DNA from: Psoroptes ovis
Lineage: Eukaryota; Arthropoda; Arachnida; Sarcoptiformes; Psoroptidae
Direction: 5' to 3'
Assembly: GCA_002943765.1 (NCBI GenBank)
Contig: PQWQ01000001.1
Location: forward strand, 3,631,501 to 3,695,500
DNA length: 64,000 nt
Of the stretch, positions 52,801 through 62,280 are shown in pieces (the stretch's first letter is position 1; each line of letters begins with the position of its first letter). A model generated the notes under the pieces. The model was not told the origin of the DNA. It ran no database searches and worked only from the letters and a program-made list of their open reading frames with translations. The translations under genes and the position numbers were made by a program.

Positions 52801-55274
52801 TGATAAATTATCGGATTCATTCAATATTAGAAACAATAATTGTAATTCACTATATTCGACATCGATTCAGTCACAATTATTCAAGAATCAGCAGCAGCAG
52901 CAACAACAACAACAACCACAATTCAATAATAACGATCAATCTCAGGTGATGAAAGAGCCTTTTACAACCATGTCATCTAATAATATGAATGGAATTTATA
53001 ATGAAAATAATAATAATGACCAATTAAATTCTATGAATTCAATATCATATATGGCATCTTCATTATCGACACCATCGTCCATATCGAATAGTGATTGGTC
53101 AATGGATGATATAAATAATAATAGTAATAATAATAATAATAACGACAATGAACAAACCGGTGGTATTATTTTTGATAATCAATTAATTAAAACAACTTTA
53201 CCTATGAAAACAACGAAATTAGTCAAACAATTAATTAATAATGATGATATTAATAATAATAATATGTGTTCAAAATCATCGTCAAATGATCAAATTACAG
53301 CCGAATTGTTTGCGATTAAATGCAATAATAATGATAGTCAGCAATTATTGGAAATTAATCAATTATCCAATGATAATAATAATAAAGCCAATAACATTAT
53401 TGAGCATCGATATTCAACTATTCAGCCAATCATATTGACCAATAATAATAATAATATCAATATTAATGAAGGTTGTCAACAAACAAATATCATTACAAAA
53501 GTTACAAATAAAGGTGCAACAATTACAACAGCAACAAATATGATGAATGATACAACATTATCATCGACAGCAGCAACAAATTTGCATTTAGTTGGTTTGC
53601 AAACACAACAACCATTACATCAACAGCAACAAATCATTAATAATGTCGCCACCACCAATGGTCATCAAAGTAAAATACGTTCACCTAGTCTAGAAGAATT
53701 ATTAGCCATGTCGAATGGTCATGCAACAATATTCACCACTCAACAAAAACAGCAACAACAACAATTGAATAATATCACAACAACTGTCATCCCTAATGGT
53801 TCAACATCAACATTATTCGGTTCATTGACGCCACCAACATCACCAGAGCGACAAAATCAACAACAACAACAGCAGCGAAGAAGAACATTTTCGTCTGATT
53901 TTATAAATCGTCAAAAATTAATGATATCAAGACAGCAACAACAGCAAACAGCATTAACAAATAATAGTAATAATTTAACATCGAACATTAATAATTTTTT
54001 CGCACAAAATTCATTAACAAATCCTGTATTAGTACCAATAACGGCCACATCTGTTAATATAATCCAAAATAATAACATGGCTGTTAATCATGAAAATAAT
54101 ATGAACTCATCAATAACAATTAATAATAATAACACCACTAATAATGTTAACAATAATCCTAATAATGCATTACCAATGCAACAATCGGCAACAAAAGCAG
54201 TTGCTATTCAGTTGAATTCTTCCATTAATAATAATAATCCTATTGATACTGCCACAGTCGCCACAACAAATGCAACAATGTTATTCTCTGCACAACAACA
54301 ACAGCAACAATCATTAGCTGTTGCTAATAATAATAATATCAATAATAATACGATAACATTAAATACAAAATCGAATCGAAAAACATCGACAAGATCATTA
54401 AATGGTCAAATGATAACCGCAAACAATAATAAACGTGCTAAATCAAATTCAATTTCAACAACATCATCTTCATCTTCATTTTCATCATCATCATCTTCAT
54501 CATCGTCTTCATCTTCATCTTGTTCATCACCGCTATCATCATCTTTGTCATCATCACCATCATCATCATTATCATCATCACCGAATCGTTTAATGATTAA
54601 TGGCAATAATGATATCAGTGTTATTGGTTTACAACAACAGCAAACAACAACAAATTCAATTCCAGTAACAGCAATGAATATAACTGATTCATTAGTAAAT
54701 AATACAAATTCGACATCTAAGAATACAAAATCAATAACAGGTGTTAATCAGACATCATCAGCTACAACAGCAACGACAGCAGCTGTCGCAACATCAAGTA
54801 CAATAATATCGGCTGATGGTAAACGTCGTATTCATAAGTGCCTATTCAATGGCTGTAAAAAAGTTTATACAAAATCATCACATTTAAAAGCACATCAACG
54901 TACACATACAGGTATGGAAAATTTTATTAACTACTTATTGAATGAATTGCTTTGAAAATTCATATTCTTATCCAATTTTTATCATTTATCATTGTCTCAT
55001 TTGCTTAGGTGAAAAACCTTATCAATGTAATTGGGAAGGTTGTGAATGGAGATTTGCACGTTCAGATGAATTAACGCGACATTATCGTAAACATACTGGA
55101 AGTAAACCATTCAAATGTAAACATTGTGAAAGATGTTTTTCACGTTCCGATCATTTAGCATTACATATGAAAAGACATCAAACACCACCACCTACTACAG
55201 CTACAACAGCAACAACAACAACTTCGACAGTTTCATTATTATCAACAAGAGCTACCATTGTTACTTCGAGTTAA
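13756..55274 (+). CDS. luna: Krueppel-like transcription factor of the KLF6/7 (luna) type, three exons
   Basis: Join of 13756-13857, 52202-54911 and 55009-55274, giving 1,025 residues. All four splice sites follow GT/AG and the frame is kept (phase 0, then phase 1). KLF6/7 proteins are nuclear activators that bind GC/CACCC boxes through three C-terminal C2H2 fingers. Here residues 1-43 carry the conserved acidic N-terminus (MDILPSGHFF, TMLELERYL). A proline-directed block SLTPPTSPERQ lies near residue 575, as in KLF6/7. The fingers use C914/C919/H932/H936, C944/C949/H962/H966 and C974/C977/H990/H994, and all ligands are present. Vertebrate KLF6/7 are about 280-300 residues, so this protein is more than three times longer because of Asn, Gln, Ser and Thr runs. 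Intron 1 is 38,344 bp and contains a retrotransposon. The orthology call is strong; joining exon 1 to exon 2 is inference from homology and frame. Confidence 0.9.
21375..21401. repeat. Perfect hairpin, 13-bp arms, 1-nt loop
   Basis: The arm AATGGATGAGAAA, one T, then its exact reverse complement. The near-zero loop makes it a cruciform-type palindrome. Confidence 0.85.
21787..21809. repeat. Poly(T) tract, 23 bp
   Basis: Uninterrupted T run in the luna intron, without coding sequence or a target duplication that would mark a retroposon tail. Confidence 0.9.
24936..24959. repeat. (ATG/GAT)n microsatellite
   Basis: Uninterrupted ATG units of about 24 bp. Confidence 0.9.
26315..26332. repeat. 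(TG)9 microsatellite
   Basis: Nine uninterrupted TG units inside a longer TG-rich patch. Confidence 0.9.
28532..28847 (+). repeat. 5' LTR of BEL/Pao element
   Basis: It starts TGTAGCGCGAC and matches 33584-33899 without a visible mismatch or gap (constant offset 5,052). It holds a TATA-like box TATAAATAG (28648-28656) and a poly(A) signal AATAAA (28741-28746), the expected U3-R arrangement. A typical terminal CA would put the end at 28845; identity continues to 28847. No clear tRNA primer-binding site was recognised just downstream. Confidence 0.95.
28648..28656 (+). promoter_or_regulatory. TATA-like box in the 5' LTR
   Basis: TATAAATAG, about 90 bp upstream of the LTR poly(A) signal. This is the likely start-site element of the retrotransposon transcript. 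The same box is in the 3' LTR at 33700-33708, where it could drive transcription into the downstream luna intron. Confidence 0.55.
28848..29305 (+). other. BEL/Pao untranslated leader
   Basis: This is 458 bp between the 5' LTR and the gag start, AT-rich with many ATTCG-type words and no long frame. It should contain the primer-binding site and packaging signals. I could not match the first bases (TACACTAAAATTG) to a tRNA 3' end by eye. Confidence 0.6.
29306..30346 (+). CDS. Gag-like protein of BEL/Pao element (prematurely ended)
   Basis: A 346-residue frame starting MELPENIKKK. Residues 1-80 look like a charged coiled-coil stretch. Residues 90-135 are an Asn-rich linker. From about residue 158 the sequence LPTFNGSYRQWPSYRNTIES has the hallmark of the Pao gag domain (DUF1759-type: L-P-x-F-x-G, W-P-x-F/Y). 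Gag forms the particle that packages element RNA. In this family gag is normally followed in the same frame by CCHC zinc knuckles and a protease. Here the frame stops at 30344-30346 inside the second copy of a 10-bp tandem repeat (TTATAAAGAA at 30331-30340 and 30341-30350). No C-x2-C-x4-H-x4-C knuckle is visible. The early stop is best read as damage, not the natural gag end. Confidence 0.85.
   Translation: MELPENIKKKLRQVRMRVTIAVKSGVDYEKATQLKNELEEAHSEAENYYIENGKEEEFPGDFLEKVETYSNKIKDYLKKFENASVDDPTINATQSNVIGNTSNDNNANNATNQDNFEINNENVNNATAPTNPQLNDRYMNILAFDRLAHSIDMLNINQSLPTFNGSYRQWPSYRNTIESIIFDERMPDQRKKMLLRTTTTNEPNRLVNIWIGQNLRFETIWAKLIENYSKPDKIILELKASINKLDKVRSDLDLTNWRKLRETVDDIELTLNDMMYNGSSQFIELIAEKLYHAEMCNVLGKCSTLQQVAEHIRKRHTRAANIANSSIMNRYPRPTENRQTNNYKEL
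30331..30350 (+). repeat. 10-bp tandem duplication at the gag/pol boundary
   Basis: TTATAAAGAA occurs twice in direct succession. The gag frame enters the second copy and meets TAA at 30344. The pol frame is continuous with gag codons only if a single copy is counted. The unit is not a multiple of three, so one extra copy accounts exactly for the frame change. Confidence 0.9.
30351..33605 (+). CDS. Pol polyprotein of BEL/Pao element (reverse transcriptase, RNase H, integrase)
   Basis: This open frame has no ATG near its start (first possible start a TTG at 30642), so it is presumably made only as a fusion with gag. Counting from 30642: reverse transcriptase spans about residues 95-260, with TADLAKAFLQI, LPFGLISSPA and the catalytic YMDD at about 226. 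RNase H follows with FADAS (about 382) and a second acidic site in YTDS (about 450). The integrase has an H-H-C-C zinc site (HQKCYHGG to CDVC, about 636-676) and the D-D-E triad in VDFFGP (about 706), SDNGTNF (about 766) and CIERMIG (about 813). A DUF5641-like domain (FKVGDRVLIPDP) ends the protein. All polymerase and integrase catalytic residues are present. The region before 30642 shows only a possible tail of the protease (IIVGTDAL); no D-S/T-G active site is visible. The stop lies inside the 3' LTR. Confidence 0.93.
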   Translation, partial: YAPSIHSSSPFGGETTNNKITSLKICDDKNSILISLRVAQLDEEDSIIVGTDALHKFYHKGVEDLKKITKFGIIRFKPKNWYKINSISCDDKFINDELNNDKVIIENLKETLNETDDDVDNDDLIIEKTNSGRYVATLPFLNEIRPKNNYEAALKNLKRLINVLDRNNLKDSYEKQLMKYYNDQQAIEVFETDGYFLPHHPVQRDSPTTPLRVVFNASFGQLSLNDTLWKGETKNLEVFPHLIKFRFGKYAATADLAKAFLQILIHEDDQKYLRYLWIDSENKVRIYQLRVLPFGLISSPAILNAVIKKLLCDNNLSAMAESIYMDDLLIANDDELILKSNIEKASYCFSKSGFLLQKGHSNSHIVQEMFKESSASAKVLGIVWDKLQDKLCVNKVALPPVKTKRDLLSIIGKLFDPYGLYDPWKLFLRSQFRKIIDYDWDVQLPDNVLKETNDHIENSDLLFQMSIDRRITCTGEIHGFADASIDATGYVIYQKNQNEFSFICGKSKLAPHKKNFTIVRLELIALYDLIKVLAKLKTLLNLPLIAYTDSHINIDRLKVTPNSQKKSIASLLLKIMKIVNQNDIKIRHISGKHNPADVYSRIVSTKTYLKNLRTKFDSSMINDINSKTINVYKVAMITSSTFEYANHAEEFNSLSSIEQMFEFVKRIAQKPISNIECWNIIHKFAQLDYKPQDSALNIENIDGILRVRTRDLNFSPIFIPKTSNLVGALIEYYHQKCYHGGVKTTCAHIKSTYYITNLDRMTRKYISNCDVCIRQRRPAVKQPIGPLPRERTNFSVPPFKNIAVDFFGPMHLKNGCKFYGLIATCLTSRMIIIELVRSLSADATKTALNNLFSRVGVPAFIHSDNGTNFRKCAKDLLHLYDNLEAFQKENLEPIEWTFCSPHSPWKNGCIERMIGTVKRCLTTFEHSFKNLDEARSVFLQIEASINSRPLITDDNKFISPFEIAYGRKIGLSVIDSFAETNKSWPKLLIDKRNRFQKLWENQYLDELRRLQPLKFTKFKVGDRVLIPDPFKKRNNWKMATVVNIKKSADNIVREVQLETDNKIITRPVNGLIHLGAGSVARQSK
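33584..33899 (+). repeat. 3' LTR of BEL/Pao element
   Basis: Identical by eye to the 5' LTR. The pol frame runs into it and stops at 33603-33605. It is preceded by GGCGCCGGGAG, the likely plus-strand primer (polypurine) region. It contains AATAAA at 33793-33798 in the sense direction of the host gene. Beyond 33899 the two copies diverge. Confidence 0.95.
33793..33798 (+). terminator. Poly(A) signal in the 3' LTR
   Basis: AATAAA used to end the element transcript. Because the element is in sense orientation inside luna intron 1, it is also a potential premature poly(A) site for the host transcript. Confidence 0.5.
39053..39074. repeat. (GGT)n microsatellite with inverted CAC partner
   Basis: A run of GTG/GGT units about 40 bp after a CACCACCACC run (39005-39014). 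The two could pair as a hairpin across the intervening pyrimidine-rich segment. Confidence 0.8.
40879..40911. repeat. Perfect hairpin, 12-bp arms
   Basis: AATCATCATTAC (40879-40890), 9-nt loop, then the exact reverse complement (40900-40911). Confidence 0.85.
42659..42681. repeat. Poly(A) tract, 23 bp
   Basis: Uninterrupted A run that pairs in sense with the poly(T) tract at 42900-42921, 218 bp further on. Confidence 0.9.
42900..42921. repeat. Poly(T) tract, 22 bp
   Basis: Uninterrupted T run complementary to the poly(A) tract at 42659-42681. Confidence 0.9.
46497..46578. repeat. Two interleaved perfect inverted repeats (A-B-A'-B')
   Basis: Arm A (46497-46514, 18 bp) is the exact reverse complement of A' (46540-46557). 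Arm B (46519-46541, 23 bp) is the exact reverse complement of B' (46556-46578). The two pairs are interleaved, and neighbouring arms share two bases. They cannot both form simple hairpins at once, except as a pseudoknot-like fold. The sequence is AT-rich and lies in the luna intron, far from exons. Confidence 0.9.
47065..47089. repeat. Perfect hairpin, 11-bp arms
   Basis: AGATGTGTTGT (47065-47075), loop TGT, then the exact reverse complement (47079-47089). Confidence 0.85.
47219..47237. repeat. (CA)n microsatellite
   Basis: Uninterrupted CA units of about 19 bp in the luna intron. Confidence 0.85.
47812..47838. repeat. (AC)13 microsatellite
   Basis: The longest dinucleotide run noticed in the window, about 27 bp of uninterrupted AC. 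Confidence 0.9.
48823..48841. repeat. (ATG)n microsatellite
   Basis: Uninterrupted ATG units of about 19 bp in the luna intron. Confidence 0.85.
52202..54911 (+). CDS. luna: luna exon 2 (codons 35-937 and first base of 938)
   Basis: The exon begins ACA right after an AG acceptor, giving TMLELERYLNDEP in phase 0 with exon 1; this matches the KLF6/7 motif T-C-L-E-L-E-R-Y-L. It then encodes about 870 residues of mostly low-complexity sequence: Ser runs (about 52372-52401, 52458-52548, 54462-54590), a Gln run (about 52889-52915), and many Asn runs coded by AAT. Two islands look conserved: SPSLEELLAMSNGHATIF (about 53690-53735) and SLTPPTSPERQ (about 53820-53853). The exon ends with finger 1 (C914, C919, H932, H936; VYTKSSHLKAHQRTH) and splits the Gly codon of the T-G-E-K-P linker. 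The donor is CAG followed by GTATGG. Confidence 0.95.
54912..55008 (+). other. luna intron 2 (97 bp)
   Basis: GT-AG intron from GTATGG to TTGCTTAG. It interrupts the linker between zinc fingers 1 and 2 in phase 1. It is AT-rich and contains an in-frame stop at 54953-54955, so retention would remove fingers 2 and 3. Confidence 0.93.
55009..55274 (+). CDS. luna: luna exon 3 (zinc fingers 2 and 3, C-terminus)
   Basis: Completes G-E-K-P-Y and encodes finger 2 (CNWEGCEWRFARSDELTRHY) and finger 3 (CKHCERCFSRSDHLALHMKRH pattern, ligands C974, C977, H990, H994). The DNA-contact residues of both fingers match the KLF consensus (R-x-D-E-L, R-x-D-H-L). A 31-residue Thr/Ala/Ser-rich tail (QTPPPTT to IVTSS) follows the last finger. 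In vertebrate KLF6/7 the protein ends almost directly after finger 3. The stop is TAA at 55272-55274. Confidence 0.96.
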
Positions 55275-56113
55275 TTTTCGTCATGAAAATTATCTGTAAA
55301 TTCACCAAAATTTTTATTTGTACGAAAATATCGCCTTTTGTTTTCATACAGGATTATCATTGTTTTTTCTAAATTACTCGTCAAAATCAATTGTAAAAAT
55401 TGTCATTCAAAGATGCTTATGTTGTCGATCTCTTTTCGGGGTAATTGATTCAATCTTTCTGATTTTATTTTTAATATTAATTCAATTATTCACAAATATA
55501 AACATTTCACCATTTCTTTTTTGACACATTCAATAATTTTTATTCTTGTCACGAATTTTTTTCAATTGTGTGAACAAGCCTTAAGCCTTTGAACATCAAA
55601 TACAGAAAGAAATTAAGAAATCAAACAGCATTGAATGAACAAGGAAGAGAAACCGAAGCCCAAAATCACCAGAATCGCCATATTCCACCTAAAATCATCT
55701 TAATGATCTAGAAAGCAGACTAACAAACACGATCATCAACTATATGTCTTCGCTTATAAAAAAAGTTCAAATCATGAAATCAAAAGAAAAAAACCGAGAC
55801 ATAACAAACGAAAAACTTGTAAAATACACAATGTAAATCGATCGTGAATGCCATGCAAAAACTAATGATAATTTCAAAGAAAGAAACAATTTTCAAAAGC
55901 TAAAAGGTTTCAGTCTCAGAATATTGAGAAAAAAACAATGAATATTGAATGGCTTCAAAATTTTTAAATGTCGAACTTTGAATTGATTAAATTAATTTTT
56001 AAAAATTGTGTAAATATAATTTGATTCAAATCAAATTTATTAATTTTAATTTCAAATTTTTTGAAATAATTTTACATTTTTTTTTAAATTTACATTCATT
56101 GTCAATACACATG

Positions 56114-56119
56114 AATAAA
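56114..56119 (+). terminator. Candidate luna poly(A) signal
   Basis: AATAAA about 840 bp after the luna stop codon, followed by an A-rich stretch. Such hexamers are common by chance in AT-rich DNA, so this is only a candidate. Confidence 0.25.
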
Positions 56120-59100
56120 TGCAACAAAAATTGTTAAAAAAAACTGTCAATGACTCAATTTTCCCCTGTTTCTATTAGTTCAACCATGTTAATAATCAAC
56201 AATATGACCATTATTTGCCAAAAAAAAAAAAAAAGTATTTTATATGTGTGTTTGTAAAGAAAAATATTCAATGTGAAAAAATTTGCTTTACAAGAAAAAA
56301 AATTGATTCATTGTCATTGTTGTTACAATGTATAATTATCATGTTTTTACATTTAGTCATTTAGTCAAAACCACAAAAACTAAACAAAACAATAACAATT
56401 TTAACAATTTCTTCCCACATCCGAAATAGTCATTTCAAATTTTTTTGTTTTCAACAAAATTGATCTGCACTAAAGTGATTCAATCACTCGATCATTTTAA
56501 TAACATTAACATCTCAATGAAAAACATTTTAAACATCTGATCAAATGTTGATTGTTTCATTTGAAAATCGATGTTAAATCACTTCATTTGTAAAAATCAA
56601 TTGTAAGTCATCTTTTTACATAAGTTATTGTAATTCATTTCATTTTTTTATAAAATGTGTATTCATCTTTTTGCGATTTTGTATTCAATATCGATATAAC
56701 TATTCATTTTTATATAAAAGACATTAATATGTGAATTCTTTTCATAAAAAAATTATTGGCCGGTTCATTTGCATTTTACATGTTTTTCTATTATTAATTG
56801 AATATTATTTTTCAAATATTTTATAATAATTGTAATTTTTTTTTTGCATTTAAAAATGAAGAAATCAATGCATTATTTGAAACTTCTTATTTTTGTTCAT
56901 TCTTTTAAATGATGAAAAAAAATATTTCATTAATTTATCAATTGATTCATTCTTCAAATATTCATCATCTTATATCTTTTGACCATTCATCATAACAAAC
57001 ACCCACAGACACATGCACATCATTTTATAATAAACACACCATCACATATTATTGACCATGAATAATTATGGAAAATTTTAAAATAATAAAAAATGAATTT
57101 TTTTTTTAATTTTTCGAATTTGTCTACTTGTTATTTTGATTGAATATCCTTAGATTTGATCAAATTTTCAAATGGTTCTACCGATGATCTAATTATTATT
57201 GATTCGATTATCTTGAATGTGACTGAATTTGATTTTTATTCAAACCAAGCATTGTGACATGATTCGGATTTTAAAAGAAAATTGGCGAAATTCCTGTGAG
57301 AATTTAGCTTGTTTTCTGAAGATAAATCTCGATGAAATAATAACAATTTGCCATCATATGGCCAAGTCTCGATGATTGATTTCGATATGAATGAAATTCT
57401 TTTTTCGATTGATATTTGATATCTGATACTCGAATTTATATAATAATAATAATAAGAATTTCAAATCGTGTTAATGAACTTTTGTTGTGTTTTCTTGTCG
57501 TTGTACATCTCTCCAAATGCATGGAATTTTGATTGAAAAAAGGAAAAAAAATACGAAAATTCTCACTTGATCGAGTTTCCCAAGTTTCTTGAGAGAGATG
57601 TGAGTTTGTTGGTTGGTATCCGATGCTCTTCTCCGATATGAATAATAATGATGATAATGATTTTGAATATCGAGAAGAAATAAATAGAAATAAAGTTATT
57701 GAATCTTTCTATGTAAAGATAACAGACACGCATCATTCAATACATATTCAATAATCTAAATCGTGATATTATCATTAATAATGATGATATTATTAATAAT
57801 AAATAAATATGAATGAATATTTCGATGCAAAAACGATAAAATGTGAGAATGAATGAATAAAGCGAACATCTTTATCATTGAATTCTTATTATTACTGCTA
57901 TTATTATCATCATTATGTTAAACATTTTTGGTGGTTGGTATTTGTCTTGTTGTCTCCGTTGTTATTTTGCCGATTTCTTGCTATTAATTTTGACCAACGT
58001 TATAATGGGTTTGAAATATGTCAAATGTATTGAATGTTATGAAGAAAACGTAAAATATTCAATTTTATCTATTTGCAAATTTACACCAGAACATGCAAAA
58101 CATGATTTAATCATTACAATGCGGGTGATAATAATAATGATAATAACGATAATAATTTACAAATTGCCTCGAAAATCTTTCTGAAAATAACTGAATAATG
58201 AACGAAAAGTAAAATGTTGTTCAATATATTTTCAAATGAATACTGATTATATTTTGACACATGCAAACACACTATGAGAGTGTATGAGCTGTTGACCATA
58301 AAATGCATTTATTATTTTGTGTGAAAAGCAGATGAAGCTAATGTTGATTCATTATTTTCAATATTATTAACAGTTATTATAATTCAAAGTATTATCATTC
58401 AATTCTTAGTATAATCTTCAAACAATATAATTAGATAATGTGTGTGTTGTGTTACATATATTTTATTATCATTTATTCTTCATTAAATAGAAAAACAACA
58501 AATATACATAAGTTTATAAGTTCGTTTGTTTATTTTGAAAACAAAAACTAAAAAATTCATCAAATTTACTGCAATCGTTGTTATTATCATGTATTATGGT
58601 CATTATTATCATTCTATAATATTGGAACAAACATCAACATCATCATCATCAACGACAACAACACCCTTATTTGGGTTTTTATTTTGGTCTATTTGTTCAA
58701 TATTGTTAATATTAATTCAACACTCAATTCATTTCGATTGTTTGTTTGTTTGGTTTTTTTGCTACATTACTGGTCATATAATATAATAATAACAACGATA
58801 ATAACAGCAGCAATTATATCATATGGTCAAGAATTAATACAAACACACACACCAATTTTCCATATTGAAACAATAATAAAATCATTATAATTTCATTGAT
58901 GATTTGAAACATTTGAAACATTCAATCTATTCTCTAATTCAGTTCTAATCTATTCTTGGTGGGTTTATGATCATTTTTGGTTTGTTTATTTATCTTATTG
59001 TTTTTTGGTTTCATCGATACTCTTGGTACCCTAAGTCATGTGTCTAATATGGGTTTTTTTTCTATAAATTTCGTTGAATGTCAATGATCATCATCGTAGC

Positions 59101-61119
59101 TGCTATTATTATTATTATTTGTAACAAAAAATAGCAATAAAATAATAATTTTAAGTTTCAAAAAGCAAACCAAAACGACAAAAATTTCGATTATTATTAT
59201 TAGATCTTATATTTGTTTGTAGCCATAATTGTAATTATCATCATTAATATTGTTCTTGGTCGTTATTCAAATTAGTAGAATTTACTTTGAAATTTTTCAT
59301 TTGAAAGAAAACAAAAATAAAATTACAAATAATTGCTCTTATATTACAAATATTATGGCACGTTTCTAATATGGATTCAAGTGAATGTGTTTGTGAATAA
59401 ATGAATCGATTCGGTTATTTTTCATCTCAGGCCGTCGATTCTTTGATGATAACAATAATGATAATGTCAGAATGGCACGCAAATATTCATGATGATTTTT
59501 TTCTCATGCTTTGATTAAAAAAAAATTGAATAAAATTACCCTAAAAATTATCGAAATTAATTTAAAATTTCAATATGGTAATCACTTTTATCTAATTTGA
59601 ATAATTTGACAATTTTGATAATAATTCTTTTCATCACTTGTTATCATTATATTTCGAATGATATTTTGAGAATTATTTTTATCGAAAATTTGCAAATTCT
59701 TTGTTGGCATTCAATGATATTATTGTATCATCCTAATCATCATCATCATCATAATAACAATTGAATAATCAATCATTCAATGATTTGAAAACAAACAAAC
59801 ACAATCGATTTTCATTTTTTGAGCTTTGTTTATTTGCACTGATAACAATTATCATTTATTTATCTATTCATTATTTCATTCATTCATTTCATTTGTCAAT
59901 AATTCATTTTCACAATATGTTAATTAGTAAATTTCATTGGTTTATTCTCTATTTTTCGATTGCATTGGTGTACACAGCCCAAACATTTTTCAAACACTCA
60001 GAATCATAAGAACATTTCTTATTGTTTGAATCTTTCAATTTCAAACATTGCATGACTTGGTGTTTGCGTTGTTCAAGTTTCAAAGTGAATATGTAGTCAT
60101 CAATTAACCAAAGATATTGAAATGATTTTTCAATGATTTTTTGTTTGTTTGTTTGTTTGTCACCAATCAAGATAATTATAATTATAGGTTTATTTGAATG
60201 ATTTGAATTTCATTTCATTTTGATTTTTTTTCAAATTTTAAATTCGAAATTTTTTATTATTTTTCAATCATTTTCAATAATTAATCAATCAATTCATTAA
60301 TCAATTTTTTACTTTATCATTGAATCTCGTTGAGCCAACATAATTGTTTTTCGCTTCATTTGATGTGATTTTGATTTTATTTGCTTTCGATTTATTCAAT
60401 TCGTTCACAATTGCTTTTATTCATCGATACATTTCCGTTTTGTTTGATATTTTACATTCAAATTCAAACTTTGAAGGCATTCATTCAATTTAAGAAATGA
60501 ATTAGAAAATTAGAAATGAAATGACAATCATTAATCAAAAAACAAATTTTCTTGTAACGTTTCCATTTTTCATTTGTTTGGCCATAAGTTCAAAGTTTGT
60601 CAAATAAATGTGTTTAATTGATTGACCTTTGACAATTTTCCTTTCTCTTTCCTTCTATTTCAATTCAGTTAAATTTAACTTTCTATTTGATAATTGAATA
60701 TCATTTATATTTGATGACAACAAACATCCTTTTTCAAAGTTTCCAAGTTCCAATTTCCTTCAACAACAAATTGAAGAAATGGTTTCTAATAGAAACAGAA
60801 CATTATTTTCTTACATTTCGCTTCACCACTCAAATAATATTAATCAAAATAATTTTTATTTTCTCTCTGAACATTGACTTAATCAAAATTTATTGAATTT
60901 AATTCAATAATAATAATAATGCGTATGAATGAATGAAATTTCTTTTGATCAAATTTATTAATGTTATTTGTCATTTTTAGCCATTTAATTTAATTCATGG
61001 TATTAATAATAATAATAATAATCACAGTTACAATCCATAAAAATAATCTCAATGATGAAAAAATTAGAATTGGTCAATTTCTTTGATTGGAAATGAAATG
61101 TATGTAAATCAATGATTAC

Positions 61120-62280
61120 CAAACTTTTTGGAGCTATAGCCGACTTTCATAAGAAAATATATCTATCGCCCACCCCTTAAGAAATGTTCATTGCCCAATA
61201 ATGCATCCATGGACCATTATCGCCCACCTGAATCGCTAAATCGCTCATTTTGGTTATCAGTGGATTGAACAAATTTTTTAAGATTATCATTTATCGATCA
61301 CCGATAATGCTCCGGTACGTGTTAATAACAAAAATTTCGATAGGAACCGTTTTATTTGTTAGTGTTGTATAAACGAGAATCACCAAACGAATGATCGACA
61401 GAAGTTTTTGGGTTCAACAATTCGAATTTTCTATTTTTTTTTTCGATGTGTCAATAAGTCGTGATTATGATTCATACTTCTAACAGTTAGAATTATGATT
61501 TATATTGGAGGCTATTGTCACATCTTATTAGGAGATTAGGACTGGACTAACATGTTGGATAAGCATAGGCGAATTTTTTTTCTCACATCCTACCACCAAA
61601 TGAGGCGTCAGCAAGTTGAAATTTTTTGAAATTCGTTCGCGCGAAAAAAAATTAGCATTTTTTCAACAAAATGGGGGAGCGAAATTCAAAAAGCACTATT
61701 TCTACCCACAGAGAATGATCCGACCTAGTTAAATTTTTGAAATCGAATATTGATAATTTTCAAATTAATTTGGATTAAAATAATTATTATTCAATCGATT
61801 GATTTATTGGTTTGTTCAATCATATAAATTGGCACAATCACTGAATACATTACTGTTCGAAAGAACGAAACGCAATAGTTTCAAGACCTCAATATATCCC
61901 CAATTTCCTAAGTAAACGATTGGAACATTGAAGATTTCAATTGGTCGCCGCTTATATTTTCTATCTAAGTCGGTTTAGATCATTGAAACAATCAATTTGG
62001 ACCAAAATCAGTTGTATGCCATCATTAATTATTATTTTTAATTTTTTAATATGAATTTTTTTTGATTAGTTAAATAAAATTTTCATGAAATTAAATTTGA
62101 ATTTGAATTCGTACATGACAAGTAAAGCGTAAGCATTCAAGAAATACTTGCGAAGTACAAATTGGGTTCGCTTGCATTTTTTTTTTTTTTTTTTTTGAAA
62201 TCATATGGACGACTAATTTGGGGGTGGTGAGAAAACAGCGAAATGCGCATGAACGCAAAGAGGAACGATATTGTGAAAGT
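61120..62280. mobile_element. Possible old transposon remnant
   Basis: The block opens near ACCAAACTTTTTGGAGC followed by C-rich text (CGCCCACCCCTT, CGCCCACC). It contains CG-rich words (GTTCGCGCGAAAA, GGGGGAGCG) that contrast with the flanking AT-rich DNA. Bases 61592-61609 match the reverse complement of 62208-62225 at 15 of 18 positions, a possible decayed inverted repeat. A 21-bp poly(T) run (about 62177-62196) sits beside the right arm. No transposase or reverse transcriptase frame was recognised, so the class is unknown. The composition shift could also come from something other than a mobile element. Confidence 0.3.

Noticed and set aside
54942..55274. A separate two-finger protein starting at 54942
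   Set aside because: The first 22 residues come from intron 2. The real reading enters at 55009 from finger 1, with proper splice sites and the G-E-K-P linker restored.
57915..58184. An 89-codon frame in the luna-CSN8 spacer
   Set aside because: It is hydrophobic with Ile-rich repeats at its end, no recognisable domain and no splice context; most likely chance in AT-rich DNA.
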